The notes beneath the pieces were generated by a model. That model did no database searches. It was not told where the DNA came from and saw nothing but the letters and a program-made list of their open reading frames with translations. Below are positions 52,236 through 60,317 of a DNA stretch of 64,000 nt, in pieces (position 1 is the stretch's first letter; each line of letters begins with the position of its first letter). The stretch is taken from assembly GCA_024233305.1 (NCBI GenBank), contig JACKPV010000034.1, forward strand, positions 124,001-188,000, given 5' to 3'. The position numbers and the translations under genes are program-made. This DNA is from Verrucomicrobiales bacterium. GTDB taxonomy: Bacteria; Verrucomicrobiota; Verrucomicrobiia; Limisphaerales; J093.

Positions 52236-52859
52236 TCATCGGTCCTGTGGCGGGCATCCCTGGGTCGTCTTGGCGCCCATGAACTCGGGCATGGTGGCTT
52301 CCCCCGGAGCGGAAACCCCCTCCCGTTTGAGCACTTTTAGAATCGTCAGCCCCAGAATGCGTAGATCCAGCCAAACCGTCTGGTGCTGCACATACCAAAG
52401 GTCCAGGGCGAATCGCTCCTCCCACGTAATCGCATTGCGCCCCCGAACTTGCGCCCACCCGGTCAAGCCCGGTCGCACCTCGTGTCGCCGCGCCTGTTCC
52501 GCTGTGTACCTGCCCAGATACTGCATCAACAACGGGCGCGGTCCGACCAGACTCATTTCGCCCCGCAGGATGTTGATCACTTCGGGCAACTCGTCCAGCG
52601 AGCTCGCGCGCAACCAGCAACCGAACGCCGTCAACCGCTGCGCGTCGGGCAGGGGGGTCCCGGTCCCATCCCGCGTGTCCGCCATCGTCCGGAACTTAAG
52701 CAACTGGAAGGGCCGACCATATCGCCCCGGACGGGCTTGACGAAAGAGGACGGGCCGCCCCAGCCTCAAGCGAACCACAAGCCCGACGACAACAAGGAGC
52801 GGCAGCCAAGCCGGCGCGGTTACCAGCACGAAGGCGACGTCGAACAGACGTTTTACCAT
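52236..52859 (-). CDS. Initiating sugar-phosphate transferase (PglC/WcaJ-type, short form)
   Basis: The 207-residue product has the monotopic phosphoglycosyltransferase fold. An N-terminal re-entrant membrane helix (RLFDVAFVLVTAPAWLPLL) precedes GRPVLFRQARPG, FQLLKFRTM with catalytic Asp and nearby residues, SSLDELPEVINILRGEMSL, VGPRPL and RPGLTGWAQVRGRN. It lacks the large N-terminal membrane domain of WbaP/WcaJ, so it is PglC-like. It transfers the first sugar-1-phosphate onto undecaprenyl phosphate. It begins 1 nt after the exosortase stop. Confidence 0.94.
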   Translation of the reverse strand: MVKRLFDVAFVLVTAPAWLPLLVVVGLVVRLRLGRPVLFRQARPGRYGRPFQLLKFRTMADTRDGTGTPLPDAQRLTAFGCWLRASSLDELPEVINILRGEMSLVGPRPLLMQYLGRYTAEQARRHEVRPGLTGWAQVRGRNAITWEERFALDLWYVQHQTVWLDLRILGLTILKVLKREGVSAPGEATMPEFMGAKTTQGCPPQDR

Positions 52860-52860
52860 G

Positions 52861-53784
52861 TTACTGCGGTTCGCCCCCGGCAGACGGGGTGGCCTCCGAC
52901 GACCGCTCTGGCGTCGTGGTTTTCTCCAGGCGGTTCATCAGCCAGGCCAGCGCGACAACGCCGGCCGTCGTGAAAACGAGAATCGACCACCCCGCCGCAT
53001 CATGTACTCCGGCAATGGCATCGACGCCCTTGGCGTTGGCGGTGAGACTGAGGTAGAGCGAGCGGATGATATTGCCGACCACGGCCAAAGCCACCCCTGA
53101 CAGGAGCAGGAGCACCTGCCACGTCGCGCGCTTGAGAGTGAGGTAGCCAATGAAGACCGTCGCCATGAGAGTCGACTGAAGACTGCGAATTCCGCTGCAC
53201 GCCTCGTCGATGCCCACGGTTCCCGCAGGCAGGCGGATCAGGCTCCCGACGCGTTCCGCCGGGATCCCCATGAGGTTCAGCGTCTCGGTGTTAATGGACG
53301 CCACCAGTGCCTGGAGGCCGCCGACGACGAACCCATGCACCGCGCTGGGCATGGGCATGGCCACCAGCAGAAAGGCGTAAGCCATGCCGAAGGACCGAAC
53401 GCCCGGCCAGCCAAAAACCATCACAAGGTTGGAAAACACCACGAGCATCACCCCCAGAGCCAGGCCGACCGTGCTGGCGGCATTGGAGCCCATCGCTGCC
53501 TGGTAGATCTGCATCAGGAACAGGAGACCCAGCCCCGCCAGACAAAAGGGCAGAGCCCACCAGGACAGACGGCCGTTGACCGCAGGACGCGTTTCCCAGG
53601 CCTCGTAGAAGAGATACGCGCAGAGCAACAGTACGACCCAGCCGAAGTTCAGGTCGGGGTTGTTGCTCCAGAACCATCGCGCGCGCTCAACCAGCCACGC
53701 CATTGCCAGAAATGAAGGCAACAGCAAGGCGATCGTCGTTCCGGCTGGCGGCACCGGCACCGCTTTTCCGAGCGAGCCATTCAT
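52861..53784 (-). CDS. Exosortase
   Basis: From the ATG at 53784 (MNGSLGKAV) the product is 307 residues with about eight helices. The three exosortase catalytic residues are present: Cys in DEACSGIRSL (about C196), Arg in NIIRSLYLS (about R242) and His in GVHDAAGWSI (about H258). Exosortases are membrane transpeptidase-like enzymes that process PEP-CTERM-type sorting tags. Its start overlaps the EpsI-like stop as ATGA. No protein in this window ends with a recognisable PEP-CTERM tag, so its targets lie elsewhere. Confidence 0.94.
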   Translation of the reverse strand: MNGSLGKAVPVPPAGTTIALLLPSFLAMAWLVERARWFWSNNPDLNFGWVVLLLCAYLFYEAWETRPAVNGRLSWWALPFCLAGLGLLFLMQIYQAAMGSNAASTVGLALGVMLVVFSNLVMVFGWPGVRSFGMAYAFLLVAMPMPSAVHGFVVGGLQALVASINTETLNLMGIPAERVGSLIRLPAGTVGIDEACSGIRSLQSTLMATVFIGYLTLKRATWQVLLLLSGVALAVVGNIIRSLYLSLTANAKGVDAIAGVHDAAGWSILVFTTAGVVALAWLMNRLEKTTTPERSSEATPSAGGEPQ

Positions 53785-54593
53785 GACTGGGATTCCCTCC
53801 AGGCGGCAAGCTCCTGCTCGAAGTCCACCGGTTGAAGCCACAAAGGCAGGAACGCCAGCAAGGCCGCGTCCGCCTGCCCCAGATCCCCCCCCCGTAAGGT
53901 GGTCGAGATTCGCACAAACTGCTTAGGTCCCAGCAGCGCACGACGCGCGACGAAGCTGTCCCAGATCCGCCCCCAGAAGAGCGGATCAAACGCGCGCTGG
54001 CCGGCGCCACGCCCGTCTCGACCACTGCCGCTGCGTTCGACCTGATATTTAAGGGCGACCGAGTAATTGTGATCCAGCCGGTAGGGGAGCGGTTGCCCTC
54101 CCACCAAGCCGCCGAAGTAGACGAGTTCGCGATGGCCTCCCGAGACGAAAACGCGCCGCTCAAAAACCATCGGCACCCCGTGGACGGTGGCTTCGACAAA
54201 CGTCGGCTCCACCGCTTGAAGCTTCCATCCCCCTTGGGTCCAGCAGCGGTCGGGCGTATGCACGAAGAGTCCGATGTCGCGGGAGTTTGACGTGAACCGC
54301 TTGGCCGTAAAGGCCCGGATAACGGTGCGGTCGGTCTGGTTCGTGAACGCCCCGCTGAACAACTCATCAGCTACGAGCAGTCGTTCCGCGGATTCCGCCA
54401 CAACCTCCTCGCCAAAGGTCCAGCCATCGATCTGCGTGCGGGAACTCAGCCAGACCCGCCGGCTCTGCGTGTCGCTGGCGGTGTACCAGAAGGAGGGGAA
54501 CAGCCACAACAGGCCGACCAACGCGGCCAAGCCGCAGGTAACCGGAATGGCCGGTCGCAGCCGGGAGTTCGAGGATGGAGTTGCCTTGCTCAT
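53781..54593 (-). CDS. Exosortase-associated EpsI-like protein
   Basis: The 270-residue product has an N-terminal membrane anchor (about 16-38), then a soluble, probably periplasmic, domain. GLFVHTPDRCWTQGGWKLQ (about 108-126) matches the H-x-P-x-x-C-x-x-x-x-GW signature of EpsI/DUF3485-type proteins that are fused to or encoded next to exosortases. Its stop overlaps the exosortase start as ATGA, which supports a joint function in processing or export of polysaccharide-linked proteins. Exact role unknown. Confidence 0.85.
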   Translation of the reverse strand: MSKATPSSNSRLRPAIPVTCGLAALVGLLWLFPSFWYTASDTQSRRVWLSSRTQIDGWTFGEEVVAESAERLLVADELFSGAFTNQTDRTVIRAFTAKRFTSNSRDIGLFVHTPDRCWTQGGWKLQAVEPTFVEATVHGVPMVFERRVFVSGGHRELVYFGGLVGGQPLPYRLDHNYSVALKYQVERSGSGRDGRGAGQRAFDPLFWGRIWDSFVARRALLGPKQFVRISTTLRGGDLGQADAALLAFLPLWLQPVDFEQELAAWRESQS

Positions 54594-54623
54594 TCGTCTG
54601 GTCGTTGGGTGGGATCGGTCGGC

Positions 54624-55232
54624 TCACCGGCCGGAAAGCTCCGCGGCGTACCGCAGCACCGTTGCCCTCGGGCGTTCTTTCACCGCCACCAAGGGATGGC
54701 CCGCATGCACAAGCCAGGGTTTGAGGTCCCGGTGGACAACGCTGCCTGCCGCCACGACCGCCCCCTCCCCCACCGTGACCCCGGGCAGCACAATCACCCC
54801 GGTAAACAGCACTGCATGATCGCCGATCTGCACGCTATCCCGCTGCACCGACCGCAATCCGGCAGGCGCCGTGGGGTTCGTCAGGCCGCTGCCATCGGCG
54901 AGGTCGGTTCCCGTGAGGATCCGCACACCCGCCCCCACCCCCACGAAATCACCGATCCGACAGCATCCGCCCCCGGAGATCGACGAACCAAAAGCCAGAT
55001 GCACATGGCGGCCCAGGTCCACACCGCCCCCGCCGAACACATGGACCCCTTCGTCGATCTGGCTGAAATCGCCCACACGGATCCGGTCGGCCCCCACTAA
55101 CCGGACGCCGCGATACACTTTGACGCCCTCGCCACAGGCGGCCAGACGCAGCCGAAGTACCGCCAGGGGAACCAGTTCCCCCTCGCCGAAAACGTCCTGA
55201 TACGCGTTGCCGTTATGCTGTGCTTCCACCAT
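54624..55232 (-). CDS. Left-handed beta-helix (hexapeptide repeat) acyltransferase
   Basis: From the ATG at 55232 the product is 202 residues, overlapping the SDR gene by 20 nt. Hexapeptide repeats run through most of the protein: VRLVGADRIRVGDFSQIDEG, VDLGRHVHLAFGSSI, CCRIGDFVGVGAGVRI and VLPGVTVGEGAVVAAGSVV. It is a member of the acetyl/acyltransferase LbH family (LacA/WbbJ/PglD-like); the acyl donor may be acetyl-CoA or, given the neighbours, an acyl-ACP. A small DUF-like N-terminal part (FGEGELVPLAVLRLRLAACG) precedes the helix. It lies between the SDR and EpsI-like genes. Confidence 0.88.
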   Translation of the reverse strand: MVEAQHNGNAYQDVFGEGELVPLAVLRLRLAACGEGVKVYRGVRLVGADRIRVGDFSQIDEGVHVFGGGGVDLGRHVHLAFGSSISGGGCCRIGDFVGVGAGVRILTGTDLADGSGLTNPTAPAGLRSVQRDSVQIGDHAVLFTGVIVLPGVTVGEGAVVAAGSVVHRDLKPWLVHAGHPLVAVKERPRATVLRYAAELSGR

Positions 55233-55929
55233 CGACCACGATTTCGGTTCCGGTGATGAACCGGCTTTCATCCGAGAGAAGAAAACTCACCGTTCCCATC
55301 ACGTCGCCGACGGTGCCCAGTCTGCCCAACGGCGCCCGACGTGCAAGCCGTTCCCGCTGATTCCCCGGAAGCGAGGCAGTCATGTCCGTCTCCAGAAAGC
55401 CCGGAAGGACGCAGTTGGACCGGATCCCCCTGACGCCGTATTCCCGCGCCAGACTCCGTGAGAAGGCCACCAGCGCCCCCTTGGTCGCGGCATAAACCGA
55501 CAGCCCGCTGAACCCGGTCCTGGCAGCTACGGAGGAGACGAACACCAAGCTGCCCCCGCGATCGAGCATGCCCTTCACCACCTGCCGGGACAAGAGGATC
55601 GTCGATGTCAGGTTGATCTCGATTGTCCCTCGGACGGCCTCCTCGTTGGCCATGGCAAGCAACCCCTCGGTCCCCACCGCGGCGTTGGCAATGAAGGCAT
55701 CCAGCCCGTCCAAAAGCCGGGCGCTTTCCGTCAGCTGTGAGATGGCGTCGTGGTGCCCCAGGTCCAGGGCGAAATGCTGCAAGCGCCCCCCCGCACCGCT
55801 CTGCAGTTCCTGCAAGGCCGGTGTGGACCGCCGGGACACGGCGAGCACCTCCCATCCCTCGGCGAGCATCCGGCCACACAACGCCAGCCCAAGTCCGCGG
55901 GAACCGCCGGTTATCAGCACGCGTTTCAT
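55213..55929 (-). CDS. Short-chain dehydrogenase/reductase (FabG-like)
   Basis: The 238-residue product has the classical SDR pattern: TGGSRGLGLALCGR nucleotide motif at about residues 7-20, an NAAVG-type stretch, catalytic Ser in FVSSVAARTG, and YAATKGAL with the Tyr and Lys at about 150-154. VLPGFLETDM and the end ITGTEIVVDGGST are typical of 3-oxoacyl-ACP reductases. Its start overlaps the AMP-ligase stop as ATGA. In this context it probably reduces an acyl-ACP intermediate made with the ligase and ACP encoded just upstream, or it may reduce a sugar. Confidence 0.92.
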   Translation of the reverse strand: MKRVLITGGSRGLGLALCGRMLAEGWEVLAVSRRSTPALQELQSGAGGRLQHFALDLGHHDAISQLTESARLLDGLDAFIANAAVGTEGLLAMANEEAVRGTIEINLTSTILLSRQVVKGMLDRGGSLVFVSSVAARTGFSGLSVYAATKGALVAFSRSLAREYGVRGIRSNCVLPGFLETDMTASLPGNQRERLARRAPLGRLGTVGDVMGTVSFLLSDESRFITGTEIVVDGGSTA

Positions 55930-56984
55930 GCCAGTGCCCGCTTCGCGTTGCCGGCAAGCCCGACCTCCTCCTCCACCCAGTCACGCGGCCACGCCGCCTT
56001 GGGAAGACGGGCACGCAACGACCGCTCCAGTTCGGGCCGGACTTGCTCCGCCTCCGCATCCCGTTCCACCTCGAAATGCAGCACCACGACCTGGCCCGTC
56101 ACGGAATTCGCCTTCGCCGAAGCGCGGGCGCGTCGCACTCCGGGCACTTCCTCCGCCAGGGCCGCAACGTGGGCCAGGCTCACCTTTGTGCCAGCAACGT
56201 TGGCCACCTGGTCCGAGCGGCCTACGATCCGCAACAACCCTGAACGCTGTTCCACTTGATCCCCCGTGCTCGCCCAACCAGCCGGGCCAACCCCAAGTTC
56301 GAGGGTTCCGTCCACGATCCGCCAGCGCGGCCAGCGCTTCTCCAGGTCGCCGATCTCATACCATCCATCCAAACGGGAGGTCTTCATCACGACGCCGAAT
56401 TCCGCGGAGGCGTAGACCGCCGTTCCCCGGGTATCGGGCCAGCGCCGGCGAATCCGGTCGGCGGTCCCAGCACGCAGCGATTCGCCACCCAGGGTCAGTT
56501 GCCGGGGCTGCCACCGCGATCCCCCTGCCGGCTCGTTTTGCAGAAGCAGGTCCACGAAGGTGGGGGTGCAGGACAGCGCATCAATGCGTTCCGCTTCAAG
56601 CCGGCGCCAGGTTTGTTGCCAATTCGCTGAAAGAGACAGGACCCCGCCCCCACCCACCCACGCCTGCATGGCCACCTGCGCCCCCGCAAAACTCCAAGGA
56701 TCGTAAGGGGCCGCCCAGCGCCAACCGGCAACCGCAGGATGGCGGCTCGCCGAGCCCTTGAGCGTTTCCCACTCCCTCCAGACGAGCTTCGGCCTCCCGG
56801 TGGAACCGGAGGAGGTCACCGCAATCGACGCTCCACTCGCTCCCGGCGTCGCCGCGCCCACGCCAAGTTCCATACCCGCAGGCAACAGAGCGACACAACG
56901 GCCGGCCTCCAGCAATGCGAACGCCGCGAATGCCTCGTTCAAGTCACCCGGGTACAGTACCACGACCGGATCAAGTGCCCCCAT
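55926..56984 (-). CDS. AMP-forming acyl ligase (ANL superfamily), short form
   Basis: The 352-residue product has the ANL P-loop VTSSGSTGRPKLV at about residues 56-68. AVYASAEFGVV replaces the common YG-x-TE motif; STGDQVEQRSGLLRIVGR contains the conserved TGD and R. A C-terminal Lys lies in GNAKRALA, the position that drives adenylation. It is short (usual 450-550), lacking part of the N-terminal subdomain, as in MenE-like ligases. It probably activates a carboxylic acid as an acyl-AMP and loads it on the ACP encoded at 58190-58438. The substrate cannot be read from the sequence. Confidence 0.9.
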   Translation of the reverse strand: MGALDPVVVLYPGDLNEAFAAFALLEAGRCVALLPAGMELGVGAATPGASGASIAVTSSGSTGRPKLVWREWETLKGSASRHPAVAGWRWAAPYDPWSFAGAQVAMQAWVGGGGVLSLSANWQQTWRRLEAERIDALSCTPTFVDLLLQNEPAGGSRWQPRQLTLGGESLRAGTADRIRRRWPDTRGTAVYASAEFGVVMKTSRLDGWYEIGDLEKRWPRWRIVDGTLELGVGPAGWASTGDQVEQRSGLLRIVGRSDQVANVAGTKVSLAHVAALAEEVPGVRRARASAKANSVTGQVVVLHFEVERDAEAEQVRPELERSLRARLPKAAWPRDWVEEEVGLAGNAKRALA

Positions 56985-57156
56985 CGAAGCTCACTCCTGC
57001 GCGTGCTTCACTCCTGGGCCGTACGGGAAACCAAGATTGCGCCGTCCGCTTGGCGCGCGCGTACGGCATTTCGGATCAATGCGCGCAAAAGCCTCACTGG
57101 CAGCCTCCCTCAAACCGATGCGCAGGCCCCACGGCGGCCTCGAACGGAACCCAGGG

Positions 57157-57975
57157 TCATGAATCCCCCGTCCCCTCCAGGGTTGCCGCATTGGCCAATT
57201 CCATTGTCTCCTCCCCCATCTGCATCGCGTAAATCCGGTGCTTCGTCAACCGGCCCACGACCCCCTCGGGAATCGCCCAACTGCCCAACACGGGAATCAG
57301 TCGACGCCCCTCGTACTCGGGGAAGAAGGTGAAGAACGAGGCCACTTTGGCCGACAGCTCATCCGCGTGTTCTGCCGTCGGACTGGACTTCGCCTCGCCC
57401 AGGATCACGGCCGCCGGCCCGACCACGAGAGTGTCGAACTCCCCTTCACCCCGCGGTTCCCCCGGGTGCCGCCGGCTGCGCCGGATCATGAAATCCTCGA
57501 TCATCGCAAACCCGAAATGCTCCCGAGCCAAGCGGCGGAGATTCGGCGCGAGGATGTCCTCGATAATCGTACCCATCTTGTTCGCCAGGGCGCCCCACTT
57601 CTTGTCCATCTCCCTCCGCGCGTGGCGCATTTCGTCCTTGAACTCCCCCATCTCGTCTTTGAACGCCCCCATCTCGTCCTTGAATACCCCCATCTCGTCC
57701 TTGAATACCCCCATCTCGTCCTTGAATACCCGCATCTCGTCCTTGAATACCCCCATCTCGTCCTTGAACGCCCGCATCTCGTCCTGGAATCGAACGAAGC
57801 GGTCCTCCGCCTCCCGTTGGGCTTCCTCGGTCCTCGCCTGATACCGGAGGAACCGTTCCTCCGCCGCCTTCTCGCGTTCCTCGGCCCGCTTGTTGATCAA
57901 CGCCATTTCGGTCAAGAACTGACCGAAAAGCGCCTCCAACCGGTCGACCCGGTCCTCAATCGTCACGTAAGCCAT
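57157..57975 (-). CDS. Coiled-coil protein with seven-residue repeats and a PD-(D/E)xK-like domain
   Basis: The 272-residue product has three parts. Residues 1-62 form a charged coiled coil. Residues 63-118 are eight tandem copies of a seven-residue unit (consensus FKDEMGV), encoded by a 21-bp tandem repeat. The C-terminal 140 residues look like a nuclease-type fold with GEFDTLVV (D181) and ILGEAK (E194, K196), matching the D...ExK pattern of PD-(D/E)xK enzymes and of DUF3782-like proteins. It interrupts an otherwise coherent polysaccharide operon, with 170-215 nt gaps on both sides. Function unknown; a mobile or variable gene seems likely. Confidence 0.85.
   Translation of the reverse strand: MAYVTIEDRVDRLEALFGQFLTEMALINKRAEEREKAAEERFLRYQARTEEAQREAEDRFVRFQDEMRAFKDEMGVFKDEMRVFKDEMGVFKDEMGVFKDEMGAFKDEMGEFKDEMRHARREMDKKWGALANKMGTIIEDILAPNLRRLAREHFGFAMIEDFMIRRSRRHPGEPRGEGEFDTLVVGPAAVILGEAKSSPTAEHADELSAKVASFFTFFPEYEGRRLIPVLGSWAIPEGVVGRLTKHRIYAMQMGEETMELANAATLEGTGDS
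57622..57789 (-). repeat. Eight-copy 21-bp coding tandem repeat
   Basis: Eight in-frame units of 21 bp encode FQDEMRA, then FKDEMGV variants, ending FKDEMRH (residues 63-118 of the coiled-coil protein). The middle units are almost identical in DNA, so copy number may vary between strains by slippage; each change adds one heptad and keeps the frame. Confidence 0.9.
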
Positions 57976-58189
57976 AACTGTCGGAATCTGGCTTGTCGGC
58001 CCGCGTCTGGCAAGCAGGCACTCCGCCGCCCCGCTTCAGCGCACCGCATGTCAGCTCTTTCCAGATCGGGCCGGACCGTTGAATCCGAGCGTAGATTCCA
58101 TCCCACCAGCCTCGCCGGGCGTCAATCCCACAGTCGAGTGAACCCCGCGCTCCGCAAAAGCCGAGGTATGAGCCTCCTCTGATTCCACA

Positions 58190-58438
58190 TCAGTCCGAAG
58201 CCGCGGGCTCGATCAACGTCAGCAGATCTCTCCACGTGCGCGGCGGCGAAGGCGCGTTAAACGGTTCCACACTGAATTCCCGCTCGACCGCGACCATGAT
58301 CTCCGCGAGATCCATGGAATCCAGGTTGAATTCGGGCGCCTGCAGGGGCCGGTCGAGATCCAACACCGTCAGCTTTCCGCCGTTTCGGCGATGCACCTTC
58401 AGCACCAATTGGGTGAGCCGTTCGGCGTGTTCCTTCAT
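58190..58438 (-). CDS. Acyl carrier protein
   Basis: The 82-residue product is an ACP. The phosphopantetheine Ser is in NLDSMDLAE (about S41), followed by the usual acidic helix IMVAVEREFSVE. The start ATG at 58438 overlaps the aminotransferase stop as ATGA. It is a dedicated ACP rather than the fatty-acid AcpP, given its divergent ends and its location in a sugar cluster. It is the likely carrier for the AMP-forming ligase and SDR downstream, although a coiled-coil gene now separates them. Confidence 0.92.
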   Translation of the reverse strand: MKEHAERLTQLVLKVHRRNGGKLTVLDLDRPLQAPEFNLDSMDLAEIMVAVEREFSVEPFNAPSPPRTWRDLLTLIEPAASD

Positions 58439-59688
58439 GCTGTGTCCTCCGGTCGGGAGACCCCGACGAAACTCACCCGATCCTGCCGCGACACCACCGC
58501 CAGCTCATGCGCGGAGCGGACCGTCTCGATGACCCGGTTCTGGTCCTCCTCGGACAGGCTGCTCGAGCTGGGAAGACAGATCCCGCGCCGGTTCAGGTCC
58601 TCCGCCACCTCGCCGCCGAGGCACTCGAATCCGCGATAAAGTGGCTGGGTATGCATGGGTTTCCAGACCGGCCGGGCCTCAATGTTCGCCGCCCCCAACG
58701 CGCGGATCAGGTTTGCCGCGGACAGGCCAAACGCAGCTTCATCGATGAGGAAGCAACTCAGCCAGCGCGTGTGGCGCGTCCTCCCGGTCACCAGATCTTC
58801 CGGACAGCCGAAATCCGCCTCGGGCTGGGGCTCGATTCCGGGCAGCCCCGCAAACGCCCGGCAGTATCTATCGAAAACGGCCCGGCGCTGCTGAACACGC
58901 TCCTCAAGCACCTCCAACTGCCCCCGCACGATGCCGGCCAGTACGTTGCTCAAGCGATAATTGTATCCCAATTCGGCGTGGATGTAATTATTCGTCCCGT
59001 CCGGATCGGGATCACGCGCCTGGGTGCTCCAGTGCCGCACACGGTTCACCCATTCCTCGTTCGGCGACGTCAGCATGCCGCCGCTGGTGCCGGTGATAAT
59101 CTTGTTGCCGTTGAAGGAAAACACGCTGATCTCTCCCGCCGTTCCGGGATGTCGTCCCTTGTAGCGGGCCCCGAGACTCTCCGCAGCATCCTCGATCAAT
59201 GGCACTTCGTATTCCCGGCATATCCGCTCAATGACATCCAGATCGGCACTCTGCCCAAACAGATGCACGAGACACACCGCCCTGGGCAACCGCCCGCGCT
59301 CAGCCCGCGTCCGAAGCGCTTTGGCCAGCAGGTTCGGGTCGAGATTCCAGGTCTCCCGCTCGCTGTCGATGAACACCGGACGCCCCCCCTGGTAAAGCAC
59401 TGGATTGCAACTAGCGGCGAAGGTGCAGGTGGAGGTCAGCACTTCATCGCCCGCCCTCACGCCGACCAACCGGAACGCCAAGTGCAGGCCGGAGGTCCCA
59501 TTCACCAGCCCCACGGAAGGCCGGCCGATCAATCCCGTGAACTCCCGCTCGAGTGCGTCCAGGTTGGGCCCCACCGTGGACAGCCAGTTGCTGTCAAAGG
59601 CTTGGGTCACATAAGCAGCTTCGCCCCCGCCCATGTGGGGGACCGACAGATGAACTCTCTTCCGCGCGGTGCTCGTCATACAAGTCAT
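58435..59688 (-). CDS. DegT/DnrJ/EryC1/StrS (PglE-type) sugar aminotransferase
   Basis: The 417-residue product is a PLP-dependent sugar aminotransferase. The N-terminal part has VHLSVPHMGGGEAAYVTQAF. PLIEDAAESLGARYKG and SFNGNKIITGTSGG, with the PLP Lys (K196), are diagnostic. ELGYNYRLSNVLAGIVRGQLE is the family motif. It should aminate a 4-keto-6-deoxy nucleotide sugar, the product of the PglF-type dehydratase encoded at 50152-52014. Start ATG at 59688 overlaps the acetyltransferase stop as ATGA; an ATG at 59679 is an alternative. Confidence 0.95.
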   Translation of the reverse strand: MTCMTSTARKRVHLSVPHMGGGEAAYVTQAFDSNWLSTVGPNLDALEREFTGLIGRPSVGLVNGTSGLHLAFRLVGVRAGDEVLTSTCTFAASCNPVLYQGGRPVFIDSERETWNLDPNLLAKALRTRAERGRLPRAVCLVHLFGQSADLDVIERICREYEVPLIEDAAESLGARYKGRHPGTAGEISVFSFNGNKIITGTSGGMLTSPNEEWVNRVRHWSTQARDPDPDGTNNYIHAELGYNYRLSNVLAGIVRGQLEVLEERVQQRRAVFDRYCRAFAGLPGIEPQPEADFGCPEDLVTGRTRHTRWLSCFLIDEAAFGLSAANLIRALGAANIEARPVWKPMHTQPLYRGFECLGGEVAEDLNRRGICLPSSSSLSEEDQNRVIETVRSAHELAVVSRQDRVSFVGVSRPEDTA

Positions 59689-60314
59689 ACAGAAGTCCCT
59701 GAACCGGCCGCGGGAATCCCCCGCGCCGGCACTCCCACCACCACGCTGTGATCTGCCACGTCGTGGATCACCGCCGCTCCGGCACCGATGCGACAGTCCT
59801 CTCCAATCCGCACCCCCGGAAGCACCGAAGCCCCGGTCCCGACCATCGTCAGCGCCCCCACCTTCACCTGGCCGGCAAGCCGCACCCCTGGACAGACATG
59901 AACGTGGTCTCCCAAGACGCAGTCATGATCTACCGAGCACGAGGTGTTGAGGATGCAGTTGTCACCGATGACCGCCCCGGGATTCACCACCGCGGAAGCC
60001 GCCACGAAGATCCCGCTGCCGCACAGCGCCCGCGGGGACAACCACGCCCGTGGATGCACCACATTCACCGGACGCCCCCCGGCCTTGACGATCTCCTCGA
60101 ACAATCGCGCCCGGGTGTGGTCGTCCCCGATGGCGACGAGGAACTCCTTGCCGGCAACCATAGCCGCCCATTCGCCGGTCCTCCTGATAACCGGCACGTC
60201 CCACAGCCGCGAAGTCGTCGGATTGTCATCCAGCAGGGCTTCAGGCCCGATCCCGGCCAGCAGGGCGGCGTCCAACACCACCTTTGCATGACCTCCTGCT
60301 CCAACGAGAATCAT
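59685..60314 (-). CDS. PglD/NeuD-type sugar N-acyltransferase
   Basis: The 209-residue product has the two-domain PglD layout. The N-terminal nucleotide-sugar-binding domain opens with MILVGAGGHAKVVLDAAL and contains LLDDNP. A left-handed beta-helix follows with IGDNCILNTSCSVDHDCVLG, where the His (SVDH) is the expected catalytic base, and VLPGVRIGEDCRIGAGAAV. It should acetylate the 4-amino group made by the adjacent aminotransferase, completing a UDP-diNAc-bacillosamine-like sugar. The stop overlaps the aminotransferase start; it begins 3 nt after the glycosyltransferase ends. Confidence 0.94.
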   Translation of the reverse strand: MILVGAGGHAKVVLDAALLAGIGPEALLDDNPTTSRLWDVPVIRRTGEWAAMVAGKEFLVAIGDDHTRARLFEEIVKAGGRPVNVVHPRAWLSPRALCGSGIFVAASAVVNPGAVIGDNCILNTSCSVDHDCVLGDHVHVCPGVRLAGQVKVGALTMVGTGASVLPGVRIGEDCRIGAGAAVIHDVADHSVVVGVPARGIPAAGSGTSV

Positions 60315-60317
60315 GGT

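Noticed and set aside
56991..57191. Possible missing N-terminal part of the AMP-forming ligase
   Set aside because: The minus-strand frame here has no ANL-like pattern and ends with a stop before the ligase start. The short ligase is taken as natural.
57622..57789. 21-bp tandem repeat considered as a CRISPR or iteron array
   Set aside because: The units are directly adjacent without spacers and keep one reading frame within a coiled-coil gene, so it is a coding repeat.
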